Source: Cylicocyclus nassatus
Lineage: Eukaryota > Nematoda > Chromadorea > Rhabditida > Strongylidae
Length of the DNA: 64,000 nt
Direction: 5' to 3'
Assembly: GCA_958299035.1 (NCBI GenBank)
Contig: CATQJL010000112.1
Coordinates: 6,122,123 to 6,186,122 of the forward strand
A model generated the notes under the pieces. It saw only the letters and a list, made by a program, of their open reading frames with translations, did no database searches and was not told the DNA's origin. Made by a program: the position numbers and the translations under genes. Below are positions 1 to 11,686 of the stretch, piece after piece (positions within the stretch are counted from its first letter, which is position 1; each line of letters begins with the position of its first letter).

Positions 1-161
1 ACAGGGCTATTCTACGGGACTTTTCAGATTTTCAATCAACTGAAGGGTAAAACACTAGTAATGGAGAAATATAACAAAGTAATTCTTCAGAATTTTCGAA
101 AAATCTGACTAAGAGGAAGGCTTCTCTTGAAGCAACTATAGGATCTGCAGTTTTACCGTAC

Positions 162-3100
162 CTGTATAGCAATGAGATCTCCCAAAGCACCAATCCAGAC
201 TCCCCAAACGCTTGGAGTCGTCATAATTTCGATATAAGGAATGGATTCTTGAGTATCTTCGGCCTAGAGTGACAAATAAAACGTGAACCACCAGCTTGCA
301 CATTTGGAAATTGTTTTTGTCGTAAGTTCTGAGTGAAAAAAATCATTAAGTGCTAACCTTTAGCGATGCAGCCGATTTGCCACGATTGATGTCGGCCAAC
401 TCACTTTTTGAAACCAGAGGATGGTGACCTAAAATGAATAAAAATCTTTGCTACACACGACTGCAAATAAACTTGACCTACTTGGATTATTTGAGTACAG
501 ATAGAACCATCCAATGAAAGAAATCACTGCTATTACTGCATGTAAATAGAACACTGTTTCCCAACCAAATGAAGACTCGCATAGCTGGAAGAAAAAGGTC
601 AAACGATTCGAATCTATGTCAAAATTGGACAAAATACCTCGCCGGACACTGGCATGGCAAAAATCGCACTAATCTGGCCGAACGTAGTAAGACTGGACAT
701 GAAAAGGCCGTGTTGCCTAAGTGAAGCCCATGCAGCAGTGACTGCTCCAACTGTGGGCATACAAGCAGCGCAAGAAACACCCTAAATATAGAAAAAAAGT
801 AAAATCACTGAAGTGTAGGAAAATATAATGCATTATTCGACAAAATCACAATCGCGATATTGGTTTTCGCGCGACTAGAGTGAGATCGTGCGCTGCGTGC
901 GCCATGCGGTGCGCCAGAGCTACATCAAAGAAAAATCGATAAACAGTGTCCTAGGCCTAAGAAGCTGCTATCAGCACTATTTTTGTATGGAATTTGAACT
1001 CAAGTCCAGTGTCTTGAGATTCATGAATGCAATACTGCGTGTTCATTCTGATAATTTTTCTGTCTGCTCCCCAAGATTTTACATAATTCTGGAAAGTGTA
1101 CCTGCAGAAAACGCAGAAACAAGAAAGCATTCAAGCTGTTGTGTGCTGCCAATGGAATAAAACCTGTGGCCAAAGCGGATAGCATACCAGCGGCGAAGAA
1201 CACCTAAAATTTGAAACTAAGTCTGCGTTTAAAGTTGCTCATGCCAGCGCCGTGCCAGCAATGTGCAAAAACTGTGCCAGAACCTACATGTCGAGCTCCG
1301 TAAGTAGCGATAGCGTGTGAGGTAGGAACAACTGACAATAGAGCTCCTACAGCAACGGCGCTAAACAGCCATGTACGTTCATCTTTGCTGTAGCCATGGT
1401 AGTGAGTCTGGAAAACAAAGGTTTAAGTTCTTAAAGCTTTTTCAAGGATTAAGCTTTACAGAAAAAGTCGAACAAGCCTTCTGTGTCAATAGCGAAGTCT
1501 TGTAGGTAACATTATAATGATTGCCATTGAATTTGTGAATTAATTTTCAATCACATTCTTGAGCTGTCCTTCGCCAGAAAGACGCCAGCTTTGCTGTACA
1601 TCTACCACCCCCCGAAAACACAAATGAAAGAGAAAAAATAAGAGATTTACGGTGATGCAAGCAAAAAACAACTTTTTCCTCTGAACAGTTACGTCAAAAT
1701 ATTAAAAATTTCTAACAACTTGAACTACTTTTTCTTGTGAAATTACTGACTATAACACTTGACTCAAGAATAAGATAAATTTGCAGTATTAGGCGACCAA
1801 CTCTACCGAAACTTCCATTTAAAGAACGGAAAGTATTTATTTATTCATTTATCTTAGTTATAGTTTTTATGTAAATTTGCTTATTCATTGTTTGTTTACT
1901 TATCCATTCATTTAGATGATTCCTTACTTGTTCAACATTTCAATAAAAGGCTGTTTATTATTTTCAAATGTTGGTGATTCCAACAAAAACTGTTTGCTGT
2001 TGTCACCGACATTTGAAAAAACAATTAAACTTTTCCTATGCCTAAGCGATTAAATCTTGGAAAAATCATTATTGCAATGCCAAATAAGAAATCCCTGTTT
2101 CAAAACTGTGTTTTGGCCATCCATTCTACAGTATCCCGGTTTTTCCTTCGATTCTGCGCTATAACAGAGAACCGAAAATCGTCTAGCCATATCGTCATTG
2201 AACCAGTTTCTCATCAACGCAGTGACTTTTGAAGATCGGTCGTGTTCTCTTTTACAAATGGGTTGTGACAACAACCGACGTCACGATCTCTGTTCGCTAA
2301 TGAATTGTTGATAGAATAGCAGGGATCATTCGGCCAGTTATGACAGATTATGCGCGGAGGGGGGGGGGGGGTTAAGGGGAGAGAGAAAATTGCAGACCGG
2401 CGGGGTAGAACAGGTGTGTTTCCGGTGATGTGCGGAATTAGCCATAGGAATCAGTCTGGTGATCAGGCTGTCAGAAAACAGGAAGTAAATTCGAAAGAGA
2501 AATCAAATTCTCTACGTCAGGAGCGGACAGTTGAAAGTCATATTCACAAATTTGCCTGGAATTTTTATGGTCTAACCCTCCCTCCTACCCCACAAAAGAA
2601 AAAATCCGAAAAATTAGCCTGTTGAAAGCCCCATTTCTCTTCATTACCTGTTTTATTCAGATTTTGAGCCTGCTTCTATAGTTTCTTCCGTGCTAATATT
2701 CTGGCACAGTTTCCCGCCAAAGCGTGTCGCGACCGCTTGCGATGCAGGTCAACAGCGAAAAAACGCGTTCAACAAGTGTTTGTCTTTGACTAAGCTACCT
2801 TCTCGTTTATTTTAGTGTGTTCAACGTGTTTTCACAAGCTTAGGACTCGTTCAACACGTTGTTGGCTACTACAACGATAGCAAAGAGTATGCAAAAAAAG
2901 ATTAGAACAAGGTAGTGGCAATCGCGTGCGGTTGCAACGCATTTTGGCGGGAACTCAGAACTGCAAGATGTTGCACCAAAACAACATATTGTTCCACATA
3001 AATCGCGCTCACTGGCCCAAGTTCGCCTTGTATTCACGATGAGACAGCAAATTTTGATTGAAAGTCACTTACCCCTAATTTCTGAAACAGAAAATTTTTC

Positions 3101-4303
3101 CCCAATTTCGCATGTTCCTCGAACAAAGTGTCAGCATAAAGTGCATTTGCACGACCTTTTGGAAAAATACGCCTCGTTCAAATAATGTTTTATTGCTTCT
3201 TCCAAGGATAACGGTGTAAGAACGCAAGAGACACAGAGCACTTGACCTCGTCTTTGAAAAATCCAAAAACAAACACACACACCTCGTTTTGAGCTAAATG
3301 CTCTCGAGTGGCCGGCATGCATAGAACTGTGAAATTGAAGCAGACAATGTTTGCCATTACTGAAGAAAGGCAGAGAATTGTTGTACATAGCACAGCGTAT
3401 CGCATCCATGAGCGATCCTCCTTAGAAGATTTTGGGAGCTCTGAAATTAAAAGTTTTCGTCTTTTCAACAAATCGAAGAAATGATATCAACAGCTTTCTG
3501 AGTAACCAAATATTCTGAGCAATTTTTGAGTATTTTTGATTTCAGTATGAAGATAAATGATATCAGGAATTTCAAACAACGTTAGTACTGAAAATGAACG
3601 CTCAAGAAATTCTGAATCTCACCAGCGCTTACAATTCCTTTTGCCCCATTTTGAAAAAATTCAAAAAAAACATTTAGTTGATCAAATTCAACGATGATAA
3701 CATATCTAGAGATTATATAACAGCACATCAAGAAAAAGCATTGAATTATGAAAAAATATTTGCAAACCTATTTCAAAATAATTTGAAAACCGACTTTCTT
3801 AAAAAAGGATTGAAACTTGGAGGTGAGCTACATACTACTGTGATTGGGTCATAAGCATCTTGAAATTTTCATCAAAATTATAATGTAGAAAAAAAACCAG
3901 TGATCAGAAAGCTCATTTTATATTTTTTTTATCCCTTGCAAGTTTTTTCTTATTCCACTTTTCATTTCTGACATGGCAAAAACAGAGATTTTTATTTACC
4001 GAAGCTTAGTCATAAGACATTTGAATTATCTTAAAATCAACATTAAAACTAGGCTACAAAACAGCTTATGAATTTTTGTTCTTATATATGTGATTTTTAT
4101 TTTTATATTCATGCTTTGCGAAATAACTATTCTCAGATGGATTTTTTTCTAAAAAAATACTCAATTTAGTGGTTAGTGCGCTTTGCACAAGATTTAACCG
4201 TTTCATCCAAAAAAAGCTTTTACTCACCTGGAGTTCCTTCAACTCTGACTTCGATAGTGCGTGGTATGTCTGTTGCAAGACTGGCATCCGTGACTGCAAC
4301 CAT
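162..4303 (-). CDS. SLC17-type MFS anion transporter (partial)
   Basis: This is a multi-pass membrane transporter of the major facilitator superfamily, SLC17-like (organic anion/phosphate cotransport family); the substrate cannot be read from sequence. Exons are 4303-4228, 3440-3283, 1407-1288, 1203-1102, 781-638, 584-482, 428-358 and 263-162, and the reading phase fits at every junction except 3283 to 1407, where one exon of the first extracellular loop is missing. The first transmembrane segment ends in the family motif NFTVLCM. Later hallmarks are LFLRFLQGVSCAACMP (the R-x2-Q-G before helix 4), FGWETVFYLHAVIA, and NNPSHHPLVSKSEL, which matches the family pattern D/N-x-P-x-x-HP-x-x-S-x-x-E. 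The gene continues past base 1, so helices after about the seventh are absent. The start is chosen at 4303 because TTGCAG stands directly before the ATG. The family is seen in the sequence; the exact subfamily is inference. Confidence 0.86.
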
Positions 4304-4316
4304 CTGCAAGTCAGCT
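4304..4316 (-). promoter_or_regulatory. Putative spliced-leader acceptor of the transporter gene
   Basis: On the minus strand AAAGCTGACTTGCAG runs straight into the ATG. An acceptor with no upstream coding exon is what SL trans-splicing uses in nematodes. A cis-spliced 5' UTR exon would look the same. Confidence 0.45.
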
Positions 4317-7300
4317 TTAGTAAATTTTTTTGCAAAACTGACAACCAACAATGAGATGATTCTAATAGCAACAGTCACAAAGTTTGAAATAAATTGAGCA
4401 TAGAACATATAGGGAAGTAGACAGCGTAGGTGGTCAGTTTTTGCGGAGGATTTTGAGTTTTTTTTATTTTTATTGATAGCAAATTCATAGAATTACAAAT
4501 ACGCTACTCATACTCATTAACAAATTGAACTGTAATTTGCTGAATTGCATTCTCATAGGGATATTTGACATTGCATACACATATCATTTAGAGAAAATCT
4601 TATTCAAAATCTCTAAAGAAAATATTAATTTAGCCATTAATCTATCGCGACTGCCTTTTTTTCATGCTGTTTTGTCTTCACTGCAAAAATATCCTTATAT
4701 CTAACAATAAGCAAGATAGACATTGGAAGTTCGACAGTAAGAAATAACGAAAGTATTTTAAAAATCTGTCAAAAATTTCAGGCTACATTCAATGAACACG
4801 CGATGTTTGGGGAGAAGAATAAACATAGAGTTTTTTTTTGACGAAAGAGAAGCTAAAAATATGCAGCAAACGGGTTTTTGGTGAAAATGAGCCAGACATG
4901 TAGTTCCGTCTTCTCTACTTTTACAAACACTTTTTCTCGTCCCCCTCCCCACACATTCTTAGCTACCAGTTTTCGTAAAAACGACTTTACATACTGTAAG
5001 TCTAATAGATTTTTTGATTTGATTCTGATTGTAAAAAAATAAAGAAATACTAAGTCGAGCCAAGCGTATCTTATTTATATATTGTTCTCTAATTCTTTCT
5101 CTTTTGAGAGTATAATTCTGGCAGAGTGGGTATGTTTATGTGGCAAATCTTCCATCTTTGATGCGAATCTATTCACTACACAATCTCAACATCACACAGC
5201 TGTAAAGTGTATTGTTACAAATATTTTTGTTGTGTCAAATACATTGTCGCCGATCTCAAGGTGTGAAAAAAATGTATTTACTACATAGAAATAGGCATTT
5301 GGCAAGGTGACAACGCTAAAGAGAGCTTTTCAAAAAAATGAGAGCTTCGGAATGAAATATTTTGGCTGCAGAAATACGGACATTGGAAAGATTTTCTGTA
5401 AAAGGCGCTTGATAGCCTAAAGCTTGAAAAAAAATCCCTAAAAAGTGTGAGTGCTAAAAAATAGTCAATGAATGCTTGATATGTTGTAAAATACGGTACA
5501 ATCATAACAGAATGTGATGACGATAGTGGTGGGGCAGGCAAACGAGACAAGGGGCGTGTAACCTTGCGAGCTGTGATGAGAGGAGAATTGCGCCCATAGA
5601 CGGGGGATATCCCCCGTCCAGCCCCCGTGATTGCGCGATCACATATCAGTTCAAATCACAGCATGAGTTCTTTCTGGAGAATTCTGCTTTGGGGAGATCT
5701 CTGAATTTCATTCTATATCGAAACTAGGAAAAATGGAGGTTTTTGAGGGACGCTAGGGAAGCGGGAGAGAAAAAATTCCTTCTTTGCCAAACGCGCAAGC
5801 ATAACAAGTCTCTTTTTCCCCCGAATGTATGTATCATGGTAACAATAGACCATTGTCACATGGGATTAGCCTAGGATAGGTTATACTTCATTGCACTTTT
5901 CTGCAAGCGAAGGTCAGTGCGAAGCTGCTAACTTTTCGAATTCCATTCCTGCCATAGTGATAGGTTTTTCTTTTCAAATCCGTGAGAAAATTGGAATCGC
6001 GTCACTTTCGTACCATGCTACCAAAAATCAATCTTTTTTGGAGAAAAATCGAAAAATCGAAACATCATGTCGTGAGAAAAGTTATGCAACTGGCACAAGG
6101 TGCAAAGTGTAAGGTTAGCTGATTTGTGGCAGATGTCTTTGCGCCGGCTTTCAATCACATTTCAATAAACAATCTGCGAACTGATAGTGCAAAAATTCAT
6201 TTTAGATTCTGGAATACCACGTGAAATTGTGCAGCACTTAGATATAAAAACTGGATCTATCTTGCACGGCAAGCGCTGTACTGTAGGATTACGGTACCTA
6301 GATTACACGCATTCGCCAAGTGATCACTGTGATTATCGTTTAGCGAACAACAGCGAGATTTGAATCACGGTATAATGGACGCCTGTAAATTACTTATGAA
6401 GAAATATTCAAATTAAGCAATGGCAGCACAGACATTGCACAAGTGTAAACCAGTGGGAAATGCATTAATTTTGGCTAGCTCTGACTTCTCTACGACTCAA
6501 AGGCATTTGAACCGCGCCGCGAGGCCACACTGGAATTTCTGCGTTACCTGCGTCGATTATTCGCGTGCAATTATAATTTTCATTACCTTTGAAGCATCTG
6601 CGATAAATCACTAAAACTGTCATTGAATCTCTTCATCCTAAATCGCAACTTTTACTACAAATGATTGATTGCAGAGCCGTTCGTACGGTTTTTGTTGAGG
6701 GAAAGTTCCTCTACAAAAAATTTTAGTTCCTTGTATAAAGTGGGTCTATCTGTTTAAAGATCATCTTTGGTAAATCACTCAAAAATATTACAGTCTCCAA
6801 AGAACCTACTCCGATGAGACACTATACTAGAATAAGCTTCAGCTTCAGCTTCAATTAACACGTATATTAGTTAGAATCAGCAAAATTACAACCGTTAATC
6901 CAAAATCTTATCTGCCTAACATCGTTTGCAGTGTATAGAGATCGTTTGTCATCTTTAATGATCAAAACTCAAAAGACATTGAGATCACAAGGTTGTTTCA
7001 TACAACCAATCATACGCGATCAAAATAACTTCCAAAAGTGCGCTATTAATCGAACTAAAGCAAGCCATATAGGGAGAAATTGAGCGTATAGAAAACATTG
7101 AACAGACTCTACCAGTTACATTTTCGTATTCTGCACATAATAGGGATATTATCGAATTCATGTATCAATAGAGGGCTCAGGTAACTGAGCGCCCCATCGA
7201 ATTTATGCGATAATTGCTCAGCACTTATGTTGTGCACTCAGCAACAGGTACAGCAGTAATTTTAGCACATAACAATTTTAGATAATCATAAATGGAGCAT

Positions 7301-10300
7301 TTTAGTGCATGTATGGAGAGATCACAATAGTTGATGGTCCAAAGATTCTTACAGGATAGTTGTGGATTTACACTTCCAAATTTTAATCTATTCTATATAG
7401 CAGATGAGATTTCGGCGATTGAGATCAACTATTGAATTTGTTGAATCTTCATACATCGAAAGAATGGGCCGAATTGAGGACTGTCATGCTGTTAGGTACT
7501 TCTACACAGACCCATCGCGCAGGGTTGTGGTGAATACTATTTGATAAGGGTCTTCCTTCGGAATCTCTATTTTTTGTACTTGCGATAAAGATTCTAGCAG
7601 TAAATGTTCATCGTTGTTCTTTAAAATAGTGCCCTTGCGGTGCCAACAGCAACTGCGCGTGAACAAATTGCAACACTTGTAATGCTACGTTTGCATGTGT
7701 AGATTAGCCATAGAGCATATGCTTGCTCCTTCTATTTGTAGTAGTCTTCTGTAGTGATAGTCAAAAAATCGACTTCCAAACTTCTACTACGCATATGAAG
7801 CCTACTGCAAATGAATATCTCATTGTTAGACGCAACATATTACCTTTTTTATTTGACCTATCTTTTGATCATTAAACTCGTTACAGTACCTCATCGCTAA
7901 TATGAAAATTTACCGCATCGTACCATTATTTCGCCATTTCACTACGACTAGCACCATGATGATTATGCCCAGTTATTTTTTGCTGGATCAAGCCTTACAC
8001 AAAACAGGCTTGCGATTCCTAAATGACCCGCTATTATAGTCATGAAGCTTGTAAAACTCAACTTAGCCGCGCCTAAAGTAAAAACTCGTCCTAGGGGCTG
8101 GCGACTAAGCTCGAAACGGGCTCGTAAACTCTTCAGTCAGCGGTTAGCTCATCGTACAGTACGAAAGTGCTAGAAAAACAAGCCTGAAAATTATGAGAGG
8201 GACTTTGGACATGCAGCACAAACTGGAAGCCACACCTATACGCTATACTTCTCAACTCCATACTACCGAGAGATTCAGCGCTGGGCCCTTCATCGTTCAC
8301 TCGCCATTAATAAAAGAATCCTTGTTAGTCTTTTTTCCTCCGCGAAATGATATGAGCTTGCTGAATTAGACTGCTATCTTCAAAACTATGAAACAAGAAC
8401 TTATTCTCTATTTTTTTCGAGATTACATAATCGTCGTTAAACTTACTTCAGGAAGAGTAAAAAAGCCGAGTATAAAATGAAAGCTGAAAAGCTCACGATT
8501 CAGCGATGAGATGAGGTCCAGAAAAGAATCAATTGCGAGCAAAATACCATGATAAAATGAAAATTTGGAAAAAATGTATGACGCAAAAATCGCTTCTGTC
8601 CTTAAAACGAAACGAAGATCTATGATACTGAATATCAATTCTTATGATAAGTACATTACACTACTACTTATCGTACTTGAATCAATGAGTGAATCTTGAG
8701 ACGCCTTTAAACACTATTTATCATAATTTTCGGATTCATAAGTCACATGTTTTTACAACAACACAAAAATTACTTCCTTTATTGCCTACACATATGTGTT
8801 ATACAACCCACGATCTTGGTCATAATAAGCAACATACCCAAGGCAAAAAACCCACATACTCAAGATCATGGCCGATGACATATAGAAGTACAAACAATAA
8901 TACTTGTAAAAGCATTCTGGACGATGACTACACCTTGATGAGTACGGAGGGGGGGGGGGAAGAGCTCTAAAAAGCTAACAAGGCGCAAATTCTCGCCAAA
9001 TTTTGGTGAAAACGAGTCATGCGATTGAAAGTCTTGAAAAATAGCTGTGGCAGTATGCTAAAACAAGTCGAAAACGACTGAAAAGCCTAGTGAGCAAGAA
9101 CGAGGAAATCCGGAAAAAGAATGAAAAGAATGAATGAATGAGTATGGAACCTGAAACGCTTCCCAAACGCTGCTAGGCAGCTCTTAGGACAAGCGCACGC
9201 GTAACAACACACATAGACCAGTTCTTCCTTCAGATTTTTGAGAAACTTAGGTATGTAATTACAGAAAAAATAGCTTCACCGTGAGCATAACGAAGAAAAA
9301 CACGAAAGAAATGAAACGAAAATGAGAAACATGGAAAAGGCACTGACTGTCGTACTCTCGTTATAAATATAATTGCGTGTCGCACAATTACAGTACAGCA
9401 CTCACCGGAAATGTGGAAACATTATGTACATTTGTGGATCGATAAAGATATATCAGATTTTGTAATTCGGTGCAGGCCTATTGTACGGATTAACATTCGA
9501 AAATCGTAGGTCTTGATTGGAGCCATGTGGACAGTACAATCCACTCGAATTTAGCGACTGTCGACTTCCTAAAAATCAGTTCTATATGAAGGTGTACCTC
9601 AAATATTTGTTAGGTCAAGGTCACAGTCACAGTCACGGTCACATATATCCTCATTTTTTGCATTATAGTGAATACGACGCGCAAAAAATACGTAAAATTC
9701 AAAGTGTTCGCTTTACAATTTGTAGAAAATCAAAACAGAACAGATACAGAGATCTACAGAATGTTTTTAGTCGATGTGTGTTTCTTGGGAAATCCAGAGA
9801 ACATATTTTTGCATAGCTGTTTAACAAAAAATTCGAGAAAATATACCACACCTATAGTTTCTTGTACTGCTTCATCGCTTACGTTACTATGAAATTAGCA
9901 TTCTTAACAAAATTTCGTTTCCTAATATCCTATAGGTCTTCTATAAGAGTTAATTCCTCGAAAAAGCGCTAAGCGAATCCAACTAAATTGCTCTTGATAT
10001 CACTTCCCCCAAGTGCTCATTTTACACAGATCAATTTTCACTACAATGCTACTCGTATTACGGATACAACAAAAAGTGTTGTCGTTCGTATTACACTGCT
10101 AATTACAACGTTTATTTAGCGTAATGGGAACTTGTTGTTATGATCATCATGCTGACACTCCTACGTAAACAGAAGTATCAAAAAACGCTTTTGTTCAGTA
10201 ATCCTTCCGTAATCAAACAATATGAAACACAGGGAACTAATGGGACTACGCGTTCTCATTTCGTCGGAATGATATCATTGACATTTTCAGATGTATCTAA

Positions 10301-10432
10301 GTAATTGGCATATGTGTTAATTGATCTTGAAAATTGAACAAGAGCTGTGCTCGGGATGGGCTGAAGAAACGGAATGTAAGATGGCGTTTTGAGAAAGTCA
10401 TCCAATTATCTGTCTTAGAAGGGAATATTTGA
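4317..10432. other. Gene-free stretch
   Basis: I see no exon that pairs with neighbours by phase here on either strand. The DNA is AT-rich with short palindromes. It holds an isolated copy of the subterminal motif of the foldback elements (6279-6297), an 11-G run (8949-8959), a short tandem GGTCACAGTCAC block near 9617-9642, and a diverged copy of a dispersed repeat at 7622-7680. Missing C-terminal exons of the MTSS1-like gene could be hidden here. Confidence 0.4.
6279..6297 (+). repeat. Solo copy of foldback-element motif
   Basis: TACTGTAGGATTACGGTA is identical to the motif found near the inner end of both arms of the elements at 27628-28306 and 36994-37671. Here it stands without the terminal CAGGGTGTCCC, so it is probably a degraded copy. 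Confidence 0.4.
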
Positions 10433-10845
10433 CAGTGGCGGTCTCAGTATTTCGGGGGGAGGAGGGGGGGGGGGCAACCGAAGCTGCGTGGCGTTCTGCA
10501 CTTCGAAAAAATTTTTGGGGTGCCTTCGAAAACTTTTGTGGACCCACCGAGAATGGGTCGCGAAATTTTTGAAAATTACCTATATGGGTTATAAAAATGT
10601 GCAAACGACTTGTTTATTTTTGTAAATAATTGAGATAATTTTTAATTTTTTTAAAATTTAAATTAGCCTTATGAAAAAAAATTTTTCGATTTTAGGGGTT
10701 GGGGAACCGCAAAAATTTTGAGAAGCACCCCAAAAATTTTTTCGGAGTGCGTGTCTGACGCCACGCGCCTTCATTTGAAAAAAATTTTTGTGGCGCCCCC
10801 CTCCCCCCCCCCCCCCCCCCCACCGGTCCCCTGGGACCGCCACTG
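10433..10845. mobile_element. TIR foldback element, CAGTGGCGGTC ends
   Basis: The segment starts CAGTGGCGGTC and ends GACCGCCACTG, an 11-bp perfect terminal inverted repeat. The similarity of the arms continues inward: a G run (10464-10474) mirrors a C run (10803-10821), and AAAAAATTTTTGGGGTGC-type sequence mirrors its complement. There is no transposase, so it is a MITE. CAGTGGCG ends are common among hAT-like elements, but no 8-bp target duplication was visible, so the superfamily is open. Confidence 0.75.
10803..10821 (+). repeat. Poly-C tract (19 C)
   Basis: Nineteen uninterrupted C residues inside the right arm of the TIR element. It is one of twelve G/C runs of 9 or more in the window. 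Confidence 0.9.
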
Positions 10846-11686
10846 CTTGACACCCCTGAAAAAAGTTTTCTACAAGGCTATTTTGAATTTCTAAAAAATC
10901 TTGAAACTTATTTTAATTATTTACAAGAATAAACAAGTCACTTGCACCTTTCTATAACCCATGTAAGGCTTATAACCGGAATAAATACCTATGAATTCTA
11001 CTAGATATTTCACAATGCGAATAAGGTACAATAGATGAGATCCTTTTGTCAAAAACCGAGACCAAGAGAGGAATTCTTTACAGGGTTCAGGGGACAAACC
11101 TACTATTTCCTCCTACAGCGCAAGATATTTTTGATGGAGTTGCAAGGGACCCATAAGCTCCCTGAGGGGAATAAAATGATCTTGCTGAGTTCACTTCCTC
11201 AGAAAAGCAAACTTGGCCCAAGTTCTCACCAAGGTCAGAAGCATTAATCGCTCTTTCGCGAGTCATTGCAATAGGATAGCACACATTCATTTGCCCATTC
11301 ACTACCATGATGGGACTGGAGTGGTTCAACTAACGCAAGTTCAGACTCCGATATATTCTTATTTTGAGAGAAGACAGAAAGAATGCGCTGTTACGTTCAA
11401 ACAATTTTTGTACCGCGTCTTTACGCACGAAAACAATAAGACTTTGACTGAATGGAAACATCCTTGATGCGACGTCATCAAAAGTAAAAGCAAAAGCCGA
11501 TTATCAGAAAATTACCGCTTTTTTAGCTTTACAGATGAACGACCACAATGAAGCTAACGCTATGGATCAAAGGCGCAAACTGCACAGACTAGTTTCCTAC
11601 AGCAACGTTTTTTGAGAATGACTACAATTTATAAAACTGTTGTCCCGGCAAGAGAATAATTCGGACAAAACAGTGGGAAAACTTAC
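10846..11686. other. No gene seen; possible 3' part of MTSS1-like gene
   Basis: Exon 12 of the MTSS1-like gene ends with a GTAAGT donor at 11686, so more coding sequence should follow on the minus strand. I searched this stretch for the WH2 motif (hydrophobic-x-x-I-x-x-G-x-x-L-K-K) expected at the C-terminus of the family and did not find it. A minus-strand frame around 11087-11329 is open but shows no family resemblance. Confidence 0.35.

Noticed and set aside
1460..1530. A minus-strand frame (HKFNGNHYNVTYKTS, TQKACSTFS) that would supply the missing loop exon of the transporter
   Set aside because: The GTAAAG donor and phase fit, but no AG acceptor lies between the upstream in-frame stop and the coding part. 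It may contain an error, but it is not supported as read.
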